From: Methylobacterium nonmethylotrophicum
GTDB taxonomy: Bacteria; Pseudomonadota; Alphaproteobacteria; Rhizobiales; Beijerinckiaceae
Assembly (NCBI RefSeq): GCF_004745635.1
Contig: NZ_SRLB01000032.1
Location: 1 to 64,000 of the forward strand
Direction: 5' to 3'
DNA: 64,000 nucleotides
Shown here in pieces: positions 15,334 to 23,231 of the stretch. A program made the translations under genes and the position numbers. The stretch's first letter is position 1; each line of letters begins with the position of its first letter. The notes under the pieces are model-generated. The model had not been told where the DNA came from. It worked only from the letters and a program-made list of their open reading frames with translations, and searched no databases.

Positions 15334-15618
15334 ATGCCTAGATCACTGCTCGCGACCATGCTCATGGGCGCCGCTCTCGCCCTCAGTCCCGCCGGTGCGT
15401 ATGCCCAGCATGTCGAGGTCGGCCCGGGCGGGATCGGACTGCATGCCGAACCCGGCGCGCATTCCACGCCAATCGAGCGCCATCTCGTTGCAGACGAGCA
15501 GCACGGCGAGGCGCACCACGAGACAACCCATACCACGCACGAGGGCGACCACGGCGAGGCGCACCATGAGACGACCCACACCACCCACGAGGGCGGCCAT
15601 GACGGGGAGCGCCACTAA
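15334..15618 (+). CDS. Exported histidine-rich repeat protein
   Basis: A 94-residue protein with a signal peptide (MPRSLLATMLMGAALAL to AYA, cleavage before QHVEVG). The mature C-terminal half holds two copies of a 16-residue unit (HGEAHHETTHTTHEG plus one residue). About 16 histidines alternate with Glu and Thr, a pattern suited to binding Zn, Ni or Cu in the periplasm. An AAGGAG ribosome-binding site lies 7 bases upstream of the chosen ATG. No named family. It lies in a run of three similar small genes. Confidence 0.7.
   Translation: MPRSLLATMLMGAALALSPAGAYAQHVEVGPGGIGLHAEPGAHSTPIERHLVADEQHGEAHHETTHTTHEGDHGEAHHETTHTTHEGGHDGERH
15502..15597 (+). repeat. 48-bp tandem duplication encoding a His-rich unit
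   Basis: Two adjoining 48-bp units (15502-15549 and 15550-15597), differing at a few positions, each encode 16 residues of the exported His-rich protein. This is recent internal duplication inside a coding sequence, in frame. Confidence 0.85.
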
Positions 15619-15697
15619 CCCGCGCAGCCCTCCGACCTCAGTCCGGCCACGCTGATCGCGGACCGGCCAATCACTCTGCCTTTTCAGGAGCAACCCC

Positions 15698-15967
15698 ATG
15701 CACCGCTTCACCCCGGCCGCCGTTTTCGCGGTCCTCCTGACCTTCGGACCGGCCCAGGCCGCACCCCTGCCAGTCTCGACCGCTGCAGCAGTCCCGGATG
15801 GTCCGCTGATCCAGGTTCGTGACGAGATGGGTCACGGCCGGATGAGCGGCATGCGCCATGGCGGTCGAATGAGCAACATGCGCGGCATGAAGCACGGCTC
15901 GATGCGCGGCATGCGCCATGGAGGACGGATGGGCAACATGCGCGGCATGAACCACGGCGGTATGTAA
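15698..15967 (+). CDS. Exported Met/His-rich protein, likely metal binding
   Basis: An 89-residue protein with a signal peptide (MHRFTPAAVFAVLLTFGPAQAA). The mature part repeats Met-Arg-His-Gly and Gly-Arg-Met-(S/G)-Asn-Met-Arg-Gly-Met units, giving 14 Met residues and several His. Met-rich periplasmic repeats of this type are known from copper and silver handling proteins. A CAGGAGC ribosome-binding site precedes the ATG. It may form one unit with the His-rich gene 79 bases upstream. The role is inferred. Confidence 0.65.
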   Translation: MHRFTPAAVFAVLLTFGPAQAAPLPVSTAAAVPDGPLIQVRDEMGHGRMSGMRHGGRMSNMRGMKHGSMRGMRHGGRMGNMRGMNHGGM

Positions 15968-16140
15968 GCTCCTGCGCTCCGCCTGAACCCCATTCAGGTA
16001 TAAGTTGCGGACGTGCGAGGGACGGGCCTGGTTCGTCCCTTTCGCATGACCAGATCCCGACAGAATCCAGGGTCAGCTTGGCCCTGCGACGAACAGGCAT
16101 GATCGAGATCATCCTGAACTGGTGTCCCTTGATCGTGCAT

Positions 16141-17538
16141 GAGCTATGCGGGGATTTGTGTGACGAGGCTGGTCAGGCGGCGCGGTGATCTGGGCTCGCG
16201 GTGACCTCGGTCCCGTCCCGGAAGATGACGCCGGCCACCACTTTCGGCAACTGGTTCTCGCCCGTCAGCCGCCGCCAAGTCTTGGCGGCGGCCATCACCA
16301 GCTTGAACACCATCAGCTTGGCAGTCGTCGGCGAGAGTGCCCCCTTCGTGCGCACCGTGCGGTGCCGGACCGTCGCGAACACACTCTCGATTGGGTTCGT
16401 CGCTCGCAGATGGTCCTAATGCTCCGCCGGCATGTCGTAGAACGCCAGCAGCGCTTCTTTGTCCTTCGTCAGGCATTCGCTCGCACGGGCATACTTCACT
16501 CCGTACTTCTCCACGAACACGTCCATCGCCACCTCGGCTTCCGCCCGCGTCGACGCGCCGGTGATCTCACGCAGATCCGCCTTCATCGCCGATTGCACAG
16601 ACTTCGGGACCTTGTTGAGGACGTTGGCCGTCTTGTGCTGCCAGCAGCGCTGGTGACGTGTGCCGGGAAAGACCTCGTCCAGCGCCTTCCAGAAGCCCAG
16701 AGCCCCGTCTCCCACAGCCAGCGTTGGCGCCACCGACAACCCGCGCCGCTTCACATCGACCAGCAGTTCCCGCCAACTCTGCGCACTCTCGCGCACCCCA
16801 ACCTGGAAGCCGACCAGTTCCTTCCTACCTTCCGGCGTGGCGCCGATCAGGACCAGCATGCATTCGGCCTGCTCCTCCATCCGGGCCTGCAGGTAGACCC
16901 CGTCGGCCCAGACGTAGACGTAGCGGCGCGCCGAGAGATCGCGGGACTGCCAGCGGGCGTACTCGTCGGCCCACGTCGCGGTCAGCCGCGTCACGACCGC
17001 CGGCGACAGGTTCGGGGTGTCCTTGCCCAGGAGGGCGGCGAGCGCCTCCTGGAAGTCGCCGGTCGAGATCCCGCGCAGGTAGAGGACTGGCAGCAAGGCA
17101 TCCAGGCTGCGGCTGCGCCGAGCCCACTTCGGCAGGAGGCTCGAGGAGAAGCGGATCCGCTCCCCGGGGCTGGTCGCGCCGCGGTCACGGATGCGCACCC
17201 GCGCCACCGGCACCAGACCGATGCCGGTCTGGATCGCGCGCTCGGGGCCGTGCCCGTGACGCACCAGACGGGCACACCCGTCCGGCAGCCGCAGATGCTG
17301 CAGGGCGGTGAGGAAGGCCTCGGCCTCGAGCTTGACCGCCTGGGCGAGCAGGCGGCGGGCACCCGACCGCAGCACTTCGGTCAGGGGGTCGTCGATCTCT
17401 TCAGGCTGACGAAGCCGGACGATGTTGGTAGGGCTGTCCATGGCGTATCGCTCTCAACGAGAGGGTCTGGCGGGCTCGACACCCGCCTCGATAGGCCGCC
17501 TTCACCCAAACCGCGTCACCCATTCTCCCGCATAGCTC
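16141..17538. mobile_element. IS256-family insertion sequence, second copy, inactivated
   Basis: Same ends as the element at 11816-13213 (GAGCTATGCGGG and its inverse) and the same 1398-bp length, but in reverse orientation and without a matching 8-9 bp duplication at the flanks (GTGCAT on the left, ATTGTG on the right). Its transposase is broken. The two copies form a large inverted pair about 4.3 kb apart. Confidence 0.9.
16173..17441 (-). pseudogene. tnpA: IS256-family transposase with nonsense mutation
   Basis: The frame matches the intact copy throughout but has TAG where the other copy has TGG (the Trp of AEHWDHLR), after 341 codons. The stop falls just before the catalytic Glu region (TTNPIES), which remains readable downstream from 16382 to 16173. 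The change is one G-to-A transition. The product would lack the essential Glu, so the copy can be moved only in trans by the intact element. Confidence 0.92.
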
Positions 17539-17647
17539 ATTGTGTAATTACCCTACTTCGGGGCTGATACATAACAAGCTTCGTCAGCTTCGGACAAGGC
17601 TGCACTGATAGACCTTGAATTGCCTCAAATGCGGATTGGAGTTTGAA

Positions 17648-18034
17648 GTGACAGGCGTCTATCTCTTTGATCTTGTGTCGCAGCAGGCTCACTACCTTGC
17701 GGTCCGTCAGTCCATGATCGCCGGCAATGTCGCGAACGCAAACACACAGGATTACAAAGCGCGTGACATTATCCCTTTCGCCGAAATCATGGCCCGTACG
17801 GCGACGGCTAGCCTGTCGACGACAGCAAGCGGCCACTTAAACGCAGCAGACCCATCATTTAGTACAACGAAGATCAAGGCTTCCGATGCCTGGGACAGAC
17901 TTTCGACCTCGAGCTCCGTCAGTCTTGAGCAGGAAATGCTCAAGGCCGCTGAGATCAGCCGAGCCCATTCTCTGAATGTGGCAATCACGAAAGCATTTGA
18001 TCGTATGTTGACGTTGAGTATAAAAAACTCCTGA
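17648..18034 (+). CDS. flgB: Orphan flagellar basal-body rod protein FlgB-like
   Basis: A 128-residue FlgB family protein. Residues 8-40 (LVSQQAHYLAVRQSMIAGNV then ANANTQDYKARDI) are the conserved N-terminal rod motif, and SVSLEQEMLKAAE is the conserved C-terminal motif. Length fits FlgB. A GTG with a GGAG site 7 bases upstream is preferred to the further ATG because FlgB proteins begin just before YLFDL. FlgB normally forms the proximal rod and is encoded with flgC and fliE, but no other flagellar gene is present here. It sits directly after the broken IS256. Confidence 0.8.
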   Translation: MTGVYLFDLVSQQAHYLAVRQSMIAGNVANANTQDYKARDIIPFAEIMARTATASLSTTASGHLNAADPSFSTTKIKASDAWDRLSTSSSVSLEQEMLKAAEISRAHSLNVAITKAFDRMLTLSIKNS

Positions 18035-18512
18035 TGATCGCTTGTTATTTTTTCACAAATCTGGACGAGTCTTTCTGGAATGGCGAACGGATGAACTGGC
18101 GCGACGAATGCAGCAGTCTAGTGCGTGATATGAGTCAGCTTGTCATCAAGAGAAAACCAGATGGAAAATAGAGTCTATCTTCCAAGATCATTGAGCGCGC
18201 ACGATGTAGTTTTTAAAATATTCACCCGCTCAACTGCATGATCTCACTGCTTCCGACCGTGGACCAGAGCCATTCGGCCGATCCAGCTGGGATGTTCCAA
18301 TAGCGGCGCACGCCCATAAAGCCCGCTTCCGACAGGAGCTTCGGCCATGTCCCTGACGGATGGGATTTGATTGCCTCCATGCCATAGAGCATCTGTGTAG
18401 TTCGCAAGATCGGGCTTACGGATTTGAGTGTATAGTTCTCCTAAATGTGATTATGCTTGGAATAATACCAACGGCCTTCATTTGTAAACGATATGGGCCC
18501 ACTCGCGCAGTC
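18035..18512. other. Gene-poor AT-leaning stretch after flgB
   Basis: No well-supported gene. A leftward frame at 18222-18380 (MEAIKSHPSGTWPKLLSEAG and on) reads like the C-terminal end of a small SAM-dependent methyltransferase, but it lacks the rest of the domain and a ribosome-binding site, so it is only a possible relic. Confidence 0.3.
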
Positions 18513-18850
18513 TGCATATTCCGACGAAGCCGGCCGGGTGGTCCGATCTGAAGGCGTCCGGTGACGGCGTGCTCCCAAGGATCAGAGGGGAAGATCACGA
18601 GGTTGAGTCAACGGGTCAAGCGGCGGGCTCGGCAGCCTTGCACTTGCGCAGGCTCTCGCCGGCCGGCTCGATGCGATGAGCGTCGTGGACCAGCCGGTCG
18701 AGAACGGCATCAGCCAGCGTCGATCGCCTGGTGCATCACGCCACGATCTTTGAGATGAACGTCGAGAGTCATCGCCATCGCGTCGCCCTCGATCGCAAGC
18801 GAAGGCCCGGTCGCCCTGCGACCCGGGCGACTGGACTTACATCAAATTAG
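18513..18850. mobile_element. Two IS21-type istB tails joined head to head
   Basis: From 18513 to about 18720 the DNA matches the right end of the IS21 element at 59101-59355, including the ATTCCGACGAAGCCGGCC end repeat and the leftward end of istB (RKRKAAEPAA-like). From about 18719 to 18850 a rightward frame reads DRLVHHATIFEMNVESHRHR, the C-terminus of another IstB. Both are fragments without transposase, so this is a scar of recombination between two IS21-type elements. Confidence 0.65.
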
Positions 18851-18957
18851 TGGAGAGCGGTTTGGCTGGCGCTAGAGTAAGGGGATCCTTCAGGTCATGG
18901 CTTTTCTTCCATCCCGTAAAACGCGGTTTAGCGCACAAACCTTGATATTCCCCTAGG

Positions 18958-19602
18958 TCACCACCGCAGGAGACGGGGCCCGAGCAGGGCGCCGGCGAGG
19001 GTGCAGAACGCAATGGTGCCGCCGTACCAGAGCGCCACAAACGGGACCGAGTCGTCCATGCAATTCAGGGCATACCCGATCGCGCTGATCCCGCCAGCGG
19101 CCATCCCGACGAGCGCGCCCGTCCGGACAAGGTCGGTCGGCGCGGCAAATCGGCGGACGGCCCAGACCAGGACGGCGAAGGGTAGCACGCCGATGATCGG
19201 GATCGACACGAGGCACTCCAGCCACATGTGGCCGACAAGCATCCTGTCCCAGTGCGAGCTCGGCGCCGAAGCCAGGCTGAACGCGGCCAGCAGCATGACC
19301 CCGAGGAACGGCGTCGCGGCGACCCAGGGTCGAGCTCTGGTCTCGCCGCCCGGGCGTGCGACCTTCGTCAGCAGCCACCCGGCTAAGACGACGATACCGG
19401 CACCGAAGGCGACCTTCAGGAACAGGAAGCCGAGCACCCCGTGATTGTGGAGGTCCGGCCTGACCCCGAGCGACAGGAGCGCGACGCAGAGCGCCGCCCC
19501 CGTGCCGAGCGCCGCGGCGAGGCCGAGGCCGCGCTTGAGCCGGCCGTGGTCGGTCGGCTCGATGTTCGTGCTGAGCATCTCGATCAGCTCGTTCGTTCTC
19601 AT
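18958..19602 (-). CDS. nrsF: NrsF-family (DUF1109) membrane anti-sigma factor
   Basis: A 214-residue protein with a short cytosolic N-terminus (MRTNELIEMLSTNIEP) and six hydrophobic membrane segments, as in the DUF1109/NrsF family. In Caulobacter, NrsF holds the ECF sigma factor SigF inactive at the membrane until heavy metals such as copper, chromium or cadmium are sensed. Its ATG overlaps the sigF stop by four bases, so sigma and anti-sigma are made together. NCMDD and the LVGHMWLEC loop carry Cys/His residues that could matter for sensing; this last point is inference. Confidence 0.88.
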   Translation of the reverse strand: MRTNELIEMLSTNIEPTDHGRLKRGLGLAAALGTGAALCVALLSLGVRPDLHNHGVLGFLFLKVAFGAGIVVLAGWLLTKVARPGGETRARPWVAATPFLGVMLLAAFSLASAPSSHWDRMLVGHMWLECLVSIPIIGVLPFAVLVWAVRRFAAPTDLVRTGALVGMAAGGISAIGYALNCMDDSVPFVALWYGGTIAFCTLAGALLGPRLLRW

Positions 19603-20123
19603 CGTCCCCTTCCTTGGCTGATCGCGGACGCCAGGGCCTTGAGACCCCGGTGGACGCTGACCTTGATGGCGGATTCCGACATGCCGGTCCGGCTGGCGGC
19701 CTCAGCGACGCTCAAGCCATCGAGCTTCACGAAGCGAATCGCGCGCCGCATCTTCTCGGGCAGCTTGGCCAGGAGTCGATCCAGGTCATACGTGCTCTCC
19801 ACGCCGGCATGGTCGTCCTGTGCCTCAAGGTCGCCCGCATCCTCGATGGGCACATTGGACATCGCAGTGCGCGTACGGCGCAGGTGGTCGATCAGCTTGT
19901 AGCGGGCGATGGCCTGCGCCCAAGGGGTGAACGGCTGATCTACGTCGTAGGTATGTCGCCGCGTATGGATCGCTATCAGCGTGTCCTGCACGAGGTCTTC
20001 GGCCTCGGACGGACTTCGTCCAGCGCGGTGGAGCTTTCCGCGATAATAGGCGCGCAGATACAGGCTCAGCCGGTCGAGAACCGCCCGGTACGCGGCCGCG
20101 TCGCCGTCCAGGCTGGCCCTCAT
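19599..20123 (-). CDS. sigF: SigF-type ECF sigma factor
   Basis: A 174-residue ECF sigma factor. Region 2 is seen in SEAEDLVQDTLIAIHTRRHT and PFTPWAQAIARYKLIDHLRR, and region 4 in LSVAEAASRTGMSESAIKVS and VHRGLKAL. The start MRASLDGDAAAY was chosen over an ATG 36 bases upstream because an AGGAG site lies just before it. A GTAACC-N16-CGAA site on the same strand at 20200-20175 suggests autoregulation. The same motif precedes five other transcription units in the next 11 kb, so this sigma factor probably drives a local metal-stress regulon. Confidence 0.9.
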   Translation of the reverse strand: MRASLDGDAAAYRAVLDRLSLYLRAYYRGKLHRAGRSPSEAEDLVQDTLIAIHTRRHTYDVDQPFTPWAQAIARYKLIDHLRRTRTAMSNVPIEDAGDLEAQDDHAGVESTYDLDRLLAKLPEKMRRAIRFVKLDGLSVAEAASRTGMSESAIKVSVHRGLKALASAISQGRGR

Positions 20124-20174
20124 CAGGCTCCTGAGCTCAGTCTCACTCGCAATCATCACGCGCTCGTAACTGAG

Positions 20175-20200
20175 TTCGCGAGGCAGGGCCCGATGGTTAC
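20175..20200 (-). promoter_or_regulatory. Predicted SigF promoter of sigF-nrsF
   Basis: On the minus strand GTAACC (20200-20195), 16 bases, then CGAA (20178-20175). The -10 element ends about 50 bases before the chosen sigF ATG. Autoregulation of this kind is usual for ECF sigma operons. Confidence 0.75.
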
Positions 20201-20884
20201 AGCTGCCCGCATGTGCGATGGCAACGGGGACCGGTCAGGAAGGGGTAGGTCGTGATGGGGCTTCGCTCGGCCCCTCGCCCGATGGCTTGGGTCAGGCGTC
20301 GGACCGGGGAGGGAATGGTCGCGTGCGTGGGTGCGCGCCGAGGACAGCCGGCCATCGGCCGGGTCAGGGTGAAACGACATCGGTTTCGTTCTGGAATGCT
20401 GTAGGGGCCGCCCGATCCCGGGCCGGCCAGGGGCCGTCGCCAGAGGCGCTATCGGGCGGTCCGTGCAGGCTCCGGCCGTCGACATCCGCTAGCGCAAACG
20501 CGACCGAGGGCCCGGTGATCCGGGGGCCGGCCGCCGCAGGGCGACGGCGATGAAACCGGCGCACAGCAGCGAGTTGGCCCCGGAGGCTTTCCCTGCCTCG
20601 TCGCAGCCGTCGCAGCCGTCCGGCATCGGCCCCTGCAGCGCCGCCACGGGCATGGCCGCCTTCATGTGCGCGGCCTGCACGCCATGCAGCGCGAACCTTG
20701 CCACGAGGGCGAGGGTCAGGAACTACGCGCAGACGGGGCGGGACCGGAGCTAGGATATCAAGCCCAGCATACCAGGCCGCCGCACGCCCCGAAAGGGCGC
20801 GCATCGGCTGGGCGACCGGTTTGCCGCGCATGAGTTGAGCGGGTGTACCGGCGTCAAACAGGCGTGGTTCGGGCAGCCCACCTT
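20201..20884. other. Intergenic region between sigF and the next predicted promoter
   Basis: Apart from the doubtful small gene at 20489-20704 nothing convincing is seen. The region is GC-rich with overlapping open frames on both strands, none with a good start or motif. Confidence 0.35.
20489..20704 (-). CDS. Possible small exported Cys-rich protein, doubtful
   Basis: The frame reads VARFALHGVQAAHMKAAMPV, then MPDGCDGCDEAGKASGANS and LLCAGFIAVAL. A hydrophobic start (extended upstream by FLTLAL) and the CDGCD motif resemble small secreted metal-stress proteins of Methylobacterium. There is no convincing start codon: an in-frame TAG lies six codons before the GTG. It may be decayed. It is adjacent to, but not preceded by, the SigF-type promoter motif. 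Confidence 0.3.
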   Translation of the reverse strand: MARFALHGVQAAHMKAAMPVAALQGPMPDGCDGCDEAGKASGANSLLCAGFIAVALRRPAPGSPGPRSRLR

Positions 20885-20910
20885 GTAACGAAGCGTTTGC
20901 TGCCTCCGAA
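20885..20910 (+). promoter_or_regulatory. Predicted SigF promoter
   Basis: GTAACG, 16 bases, CGAA, an exact match to the pattern upstream of sigF. The nearest supported downstream reading frame is the hypothetical gene at 21078-21440. Confidence 0.65.
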
Positions 20911-21077
20911 CTTAGCACCATGGATTGGATGTCGCAGGTGGATCGTGCGGGGTTTCGCGGCGGCTTGCACCGCGGGCCTTTGCGGCGGGCGCGGATCGCG
21001 CCGGTCGCGCTCCGCAGCGGCGCGGGATACACGGCGCCAACACGCCGTCATCGAGGATCGGAGACACCTGGCCGGAC

Positions 21078-21440
21078 ATGGTCAGAGTGGCTTCGAGGCG
21101 TATGAGGCCGCCGAGGGGGAGGCGGGCGGACCGCGGAATTCCGGCTTCGCGGGAAGGCCGCACCGGACCTTGGGACCAGAGCGCCAAGCTCGCCGCCGCC
21201 CCGGCGAAGACCCCGACGCGCTCCTACGTCGTCTTCGAGTCGCGCTTCGCCCAGGACCTGTTCTGCGCAGTTCCGACAAGCCTCCCGATCCCGGTCTTTC
21301 TCACCGATGCGGGCTGGCAGTTCCGGGGTACCCTGGGCAAGCGAGGCTTCAGGCCGCCGGGCTTCAGGGCGGCCGCGGCCCGGAAGGCGGCCAGCCGTGA
21401 CGGGTTCTACCTGTTCTCTCCGCCCCATTCCGAGGATTGA
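21078..21440 (+). CDS. Hypothetical protein downstream of a SigF-type promoter
   Basis: About 120 residues if started at the ATG at 21078. The N-terminal 45 residues are Arg-rich and may not be genuine. The C-terminal 70 (YVVFESRFAQDLFCAVP, then VPVFL-like PVFLTDAGWQFRG and DGFYLFSPPHSED) look like a compact folded small domain, with good codon use. An alternative ATG at 21102 is possible. It is the first plausible gene after the predicted promoter at 20885, giving it a likely role in the same stress response. No family named. Confidence 0.4.
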   Translation: MVRVASRRMRPPRGRRADRGIPASREGRTGPWDQSAKLAAAPAKTPTRSYVVFESRFAQDLFCAVPTSLPIPVFLTDAGWQFRGTLGKRGFRPPGFRAAAARKAASRDGFYLFSPPHSED

Positions 21441-21554
21441 GGCTGCCCGACCGTGCGAAACCTCTCCTCGGGCGGAGGAGCGGTCCCCGCCGATGGGCGT
21501 TCGCGTCGGCTCCTTGCGACGCCGGCGGAACCACTGGGAAAAGTTCGAGGCGCT

Positions 21555-21580
21555 GTAACGGACTTGGCGGGACATCCGAA
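21555..21580 (+). promoter_or_regulatory. Predicted SigF promoter
   Basis: GTAACG, 16 bases, CGAA. It ends 48 bases before the ATG of a small secreted protein gene and the truncated rpoH gene that follows it. Confidence 0.7.
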
Positions 21581-21627
21581 ATCAAGAACAGAAGTAGCAA
21601 GCTTTAGAGCCAGCAAAGAGTTCCACC

Positions 21628-21861
21628 ATGAGTAGCAAGATGATCACTGTCCTCGCCGGCATTGCTATGATGGCCGGGCTGCCGGGATACGCCCTGGCCG
21701 GGTGGATCGACAATGTGCCGCTTCGCTTCCGGCCTGGCGTGCACCAAGCGGCGCCCCGCAATCTCGGAGCGCCGGATGCCGTCCGGACAACTGGGTCGGT
21801 CAACGTCGTCCCCCGCCGCCCGGCGACCCGTCGGCCGGACTCCCGTCGGCCAAACTTCTGA
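21628..21861 (+). CDS. Small exported Arg/Pro-rich protein
   Basis: A 77-residue protein with a signal peptide (MSSKMITVLAGIAMMAGLPG, cleavage after YALA). The mature part is short and basic, with TGSVNVVPRRPATRR-like sequence. The TTGSV segment resembles the TTGSL/TGSL motif in the two paralogous secreted proteins at 22493 and 22932. It follows a SigF-type promoter, and its TGA is one base before the ATG of the sigma fragment gene, so the two are co-transcribed. Function unknown. Confidence 0.6.
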   Translation: MSSKMITVLAGIAMMAGLPGYALAGWIDNVPLRFRPGVHQAAPRNLGAPDAVRTTGSVNVVPRRPATRRPDSRRPNF

Positions 21862-21862
21862 C

Positions 21863-22222
21863 ATGACTCGCGGCGCTTTCAACCCGCCCTTGCAGGAGAA
21901 GGGCGAGGGCGAGTGGCAGGACTGGCTCGCCGACGACGGGCCGAGCCAGGAGACGGTGCTCGCCGCCGCGGAAGAGGGCCAGAACCGGCTAGCGGCCCTG
22001 CGCGACGCGCTCTCCGTGCTGAACCCGCGCGAGCGGCGCATATTCGAGGCGCGGCGCCTCGCCGACGATCCGATCACCCTTGAGGATCTCTCGGGCGAGT
22101 TCGGCGTGTCCCGCGAGCGCGTGCGGCAGATCGAGGTCCGCGCCTTCGAGAAGGTGCAGGACGCGGTCAAGCGCAGTCTCACCGTGCGCGAGCTACCGCA
22201 AGTCCGCGCGCAAGCCGCCTGA
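21863..22222 (+). CDS. Truncated RpoH-like sigma factor (region 3/4 only)
   Basis: A 119-residue protein matching the C-terminal half of RpoH (sigma-32). GEGEWQDWLADDGPSQETVL is the RpoH signature just after region 3, and LNPRERRIFEARRLADDPIT with LSGEFGVSRERVRQIEVRAF is region 4.2. Regions 1.2 and 2, which bind core polymerase and the -10 element, are absent. It is either a relic or a small DNA-binding or decoy protein. It has intact codon use and its own ATG immediately after a SigF-controlled secreted protein gene, which argues against simple decay. Confidence 0.75.
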   Translation: MTRGAFNPPLQEKGEGEWQDWLADDGPSQETVLAAAEEGQNRLAALRDALSVLNPRERRIFEARRLADDPITLEDLSGEFGVSRERVRQIEVRAFEKVQDAVKRSLTVRELPQVRAQAA

Positions 22223-22410
22223 CCGCTGGCCCCTGGCGAGCACGGACAAGCCTCAACCCGAGCGGCCTGCCACCTGGGCGCTCGTCACGGTCCCTGACCC
22301 GGATTTCCCGCATCCCACGTACGACCTGACATCTCGACGGAAGATGCCTCGGGCCGACCCGCCAAGCAGACCGACGACATTCAACGCGCTCCGCCAAAGC
22401 AAGACGGCGT

Positions 22411-22436
22411 GTAACCATCGATCTGCCAAACTCAAA
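22411..22436 (+). promoter_or_regulatory. Predicted SigF promoter, variant -10
   Basis: GTAACC, 16 bases, CAAA (CGAA in the other sites). It lies 57 bases before the GTG of a small secreted protein gene. The single mismatch makes it the weakest of the six. Confidence 0.55.
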
Positions 22437-22492
22437 GTAACGGCAGTAAATTTGATGATCATGCCTCTGCACATCATCTTCGGGGTGCAATC

Positions 22493-22789
22493 GTGAATAA
22501 TTTTTTCGCTGTCGTCTTGGCTCTCGCGGCCTTCGTGGCGCCTGCATCGGCCAATCCTCACTCCGGCACCCGGGATCCTGCCGCGGCATCGATCCTTCAG
22601 GCTCGATCCGCCCCCGGCATCGGCCCCCAGGCGACCGGGAGCTTACCCAACGGCTCTCGCTCGGAGCTAGACGCTCGCGGCGGGCTCGGCCGAGATATGC
22701 GGAGCAGCACGCGTGACAATGCGCAGTTTCCCGAACGAGCGCCGGAGGCACAGAACCTCGGCGGTACCGCCGGCGGCCCGCAATACTAA
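22493..22789 (+). CDS. Small exported protein, paralogue 1 of the NAQFPER pair
   Basis: A 98-residue protein with a signal peptide (MNNFFAVVLALAAFVAPASA). The mature protein has an ATGSLPNGSR segment and ends with MRSSTRDNAQFPERAP...QNLGGTAGGPQY. The ending is nearly identical to that of the protein at 22932-23231. Both follow a SigF-type promoter. The start is GTG. The conserved tail suggests a specific periplasmic or outer-membrane interaction. No known family. Confidence 0.65.
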   Translation: MNNFFAVVLALAAFVAPASANPHSGTRDPAAASILQARSAPGIGPQATGSLPNGSRSELDARGGLGRDMRSSTRDNAQFPERAPEAQNLGGTAGGPQY

Positions 22790-22851
22790 CGGGACGCTGA
22801 GAGGCACCCTCGCGCCAGCAGCGGTCGCAGTCTGAAGGCAACCCGTCGAGT

Positions 22852-22877
22852 GTAACGAAAAAATCCTGCCCCCCGAA
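22852..22877 (+). promoter_or_regulatory. Predicted SigF promoter of the efflux operon
   Basis: GTAACG, 16 bases, CGAA. It ends 54 bases before the first gene of a run of closely spaced or overlapping genes that leads into cusB, cusA and the thioredoxin-reductase-like gene. Confidence 0.75.
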
Positions 22878-22931
22878 CTCGTCAGTAATGGCGCTGAACG
22901 GATAGCGCTTTCCAGTCAACGGAGAGGCGTC

Positions 22932-23231
22932 ATGAAGCTCACGGTTGGCATCATCCTTGCCTCACTGATATTGGCCGATCCGGCAATCGCCGCGCCGGGA
23001 TTACAGGCACGAACCGGCCCGCAGCGACACCACCATGATCGATCTTCGGCTTACGCGCTGCGCGAGCCGGTGACGACCGGAAGCCTCGCTGGCAGCACGG
23101 GCCACGTTCGGGTCCCTCGCGACCTGCAGAGGCGGGATTTCCGAAGCAGCACCCGCGGAAACGCGCAGTTCCCGGAGCGTTCGCCTGTTCAGCAGAACCT
23201 CGGCAACACGTCGGGCGGGCCTGAGTTTTGA
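22932..23231 (+). CDS. Small exported protein, paralogue 2 of the NAQFPER pair
   Basis: A 99-residue protein with a signal peptide (MKLTVGIILASLILADPAIA). The mature part has PQRHHHDRSSAY, a VTTGSLAGS segment, and the tail FRSSTRGNAQFPERSP...QNLGNTSGGPEF shared with its paralogue 140 bases upstream. Its TGA overlaps the TTG start of the next gene, so it leads the efflux operon under the SigF-type promoter at 22852. Function unknown; a metal-linked envelope role is inferred. Confidence 0.7.
   Translation: MKLTVGIILASLILADPAIAAPGLQARTGPQRHHHDRSSAYALREPVTTGSLAGSTGHVRVPRDLQRRDFRSSTRGNAQFPERSPVQQNLGNTSGGPEF

Noticed and set aside
17544..17570. IS66-type end next to the second IS256 copy (GTAATTACCC)
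   Set aside because: Only ten bases match the IS66 ends at 42423 and 43885 and the sequence diverges after that; too short to call a remnant.
18222..18407. Small leftward gene resembling a methyltransferase tail
   Set aside because: No complete domain, no ribosome-binding site and no neighbour to support it; noted only within the gap entry.
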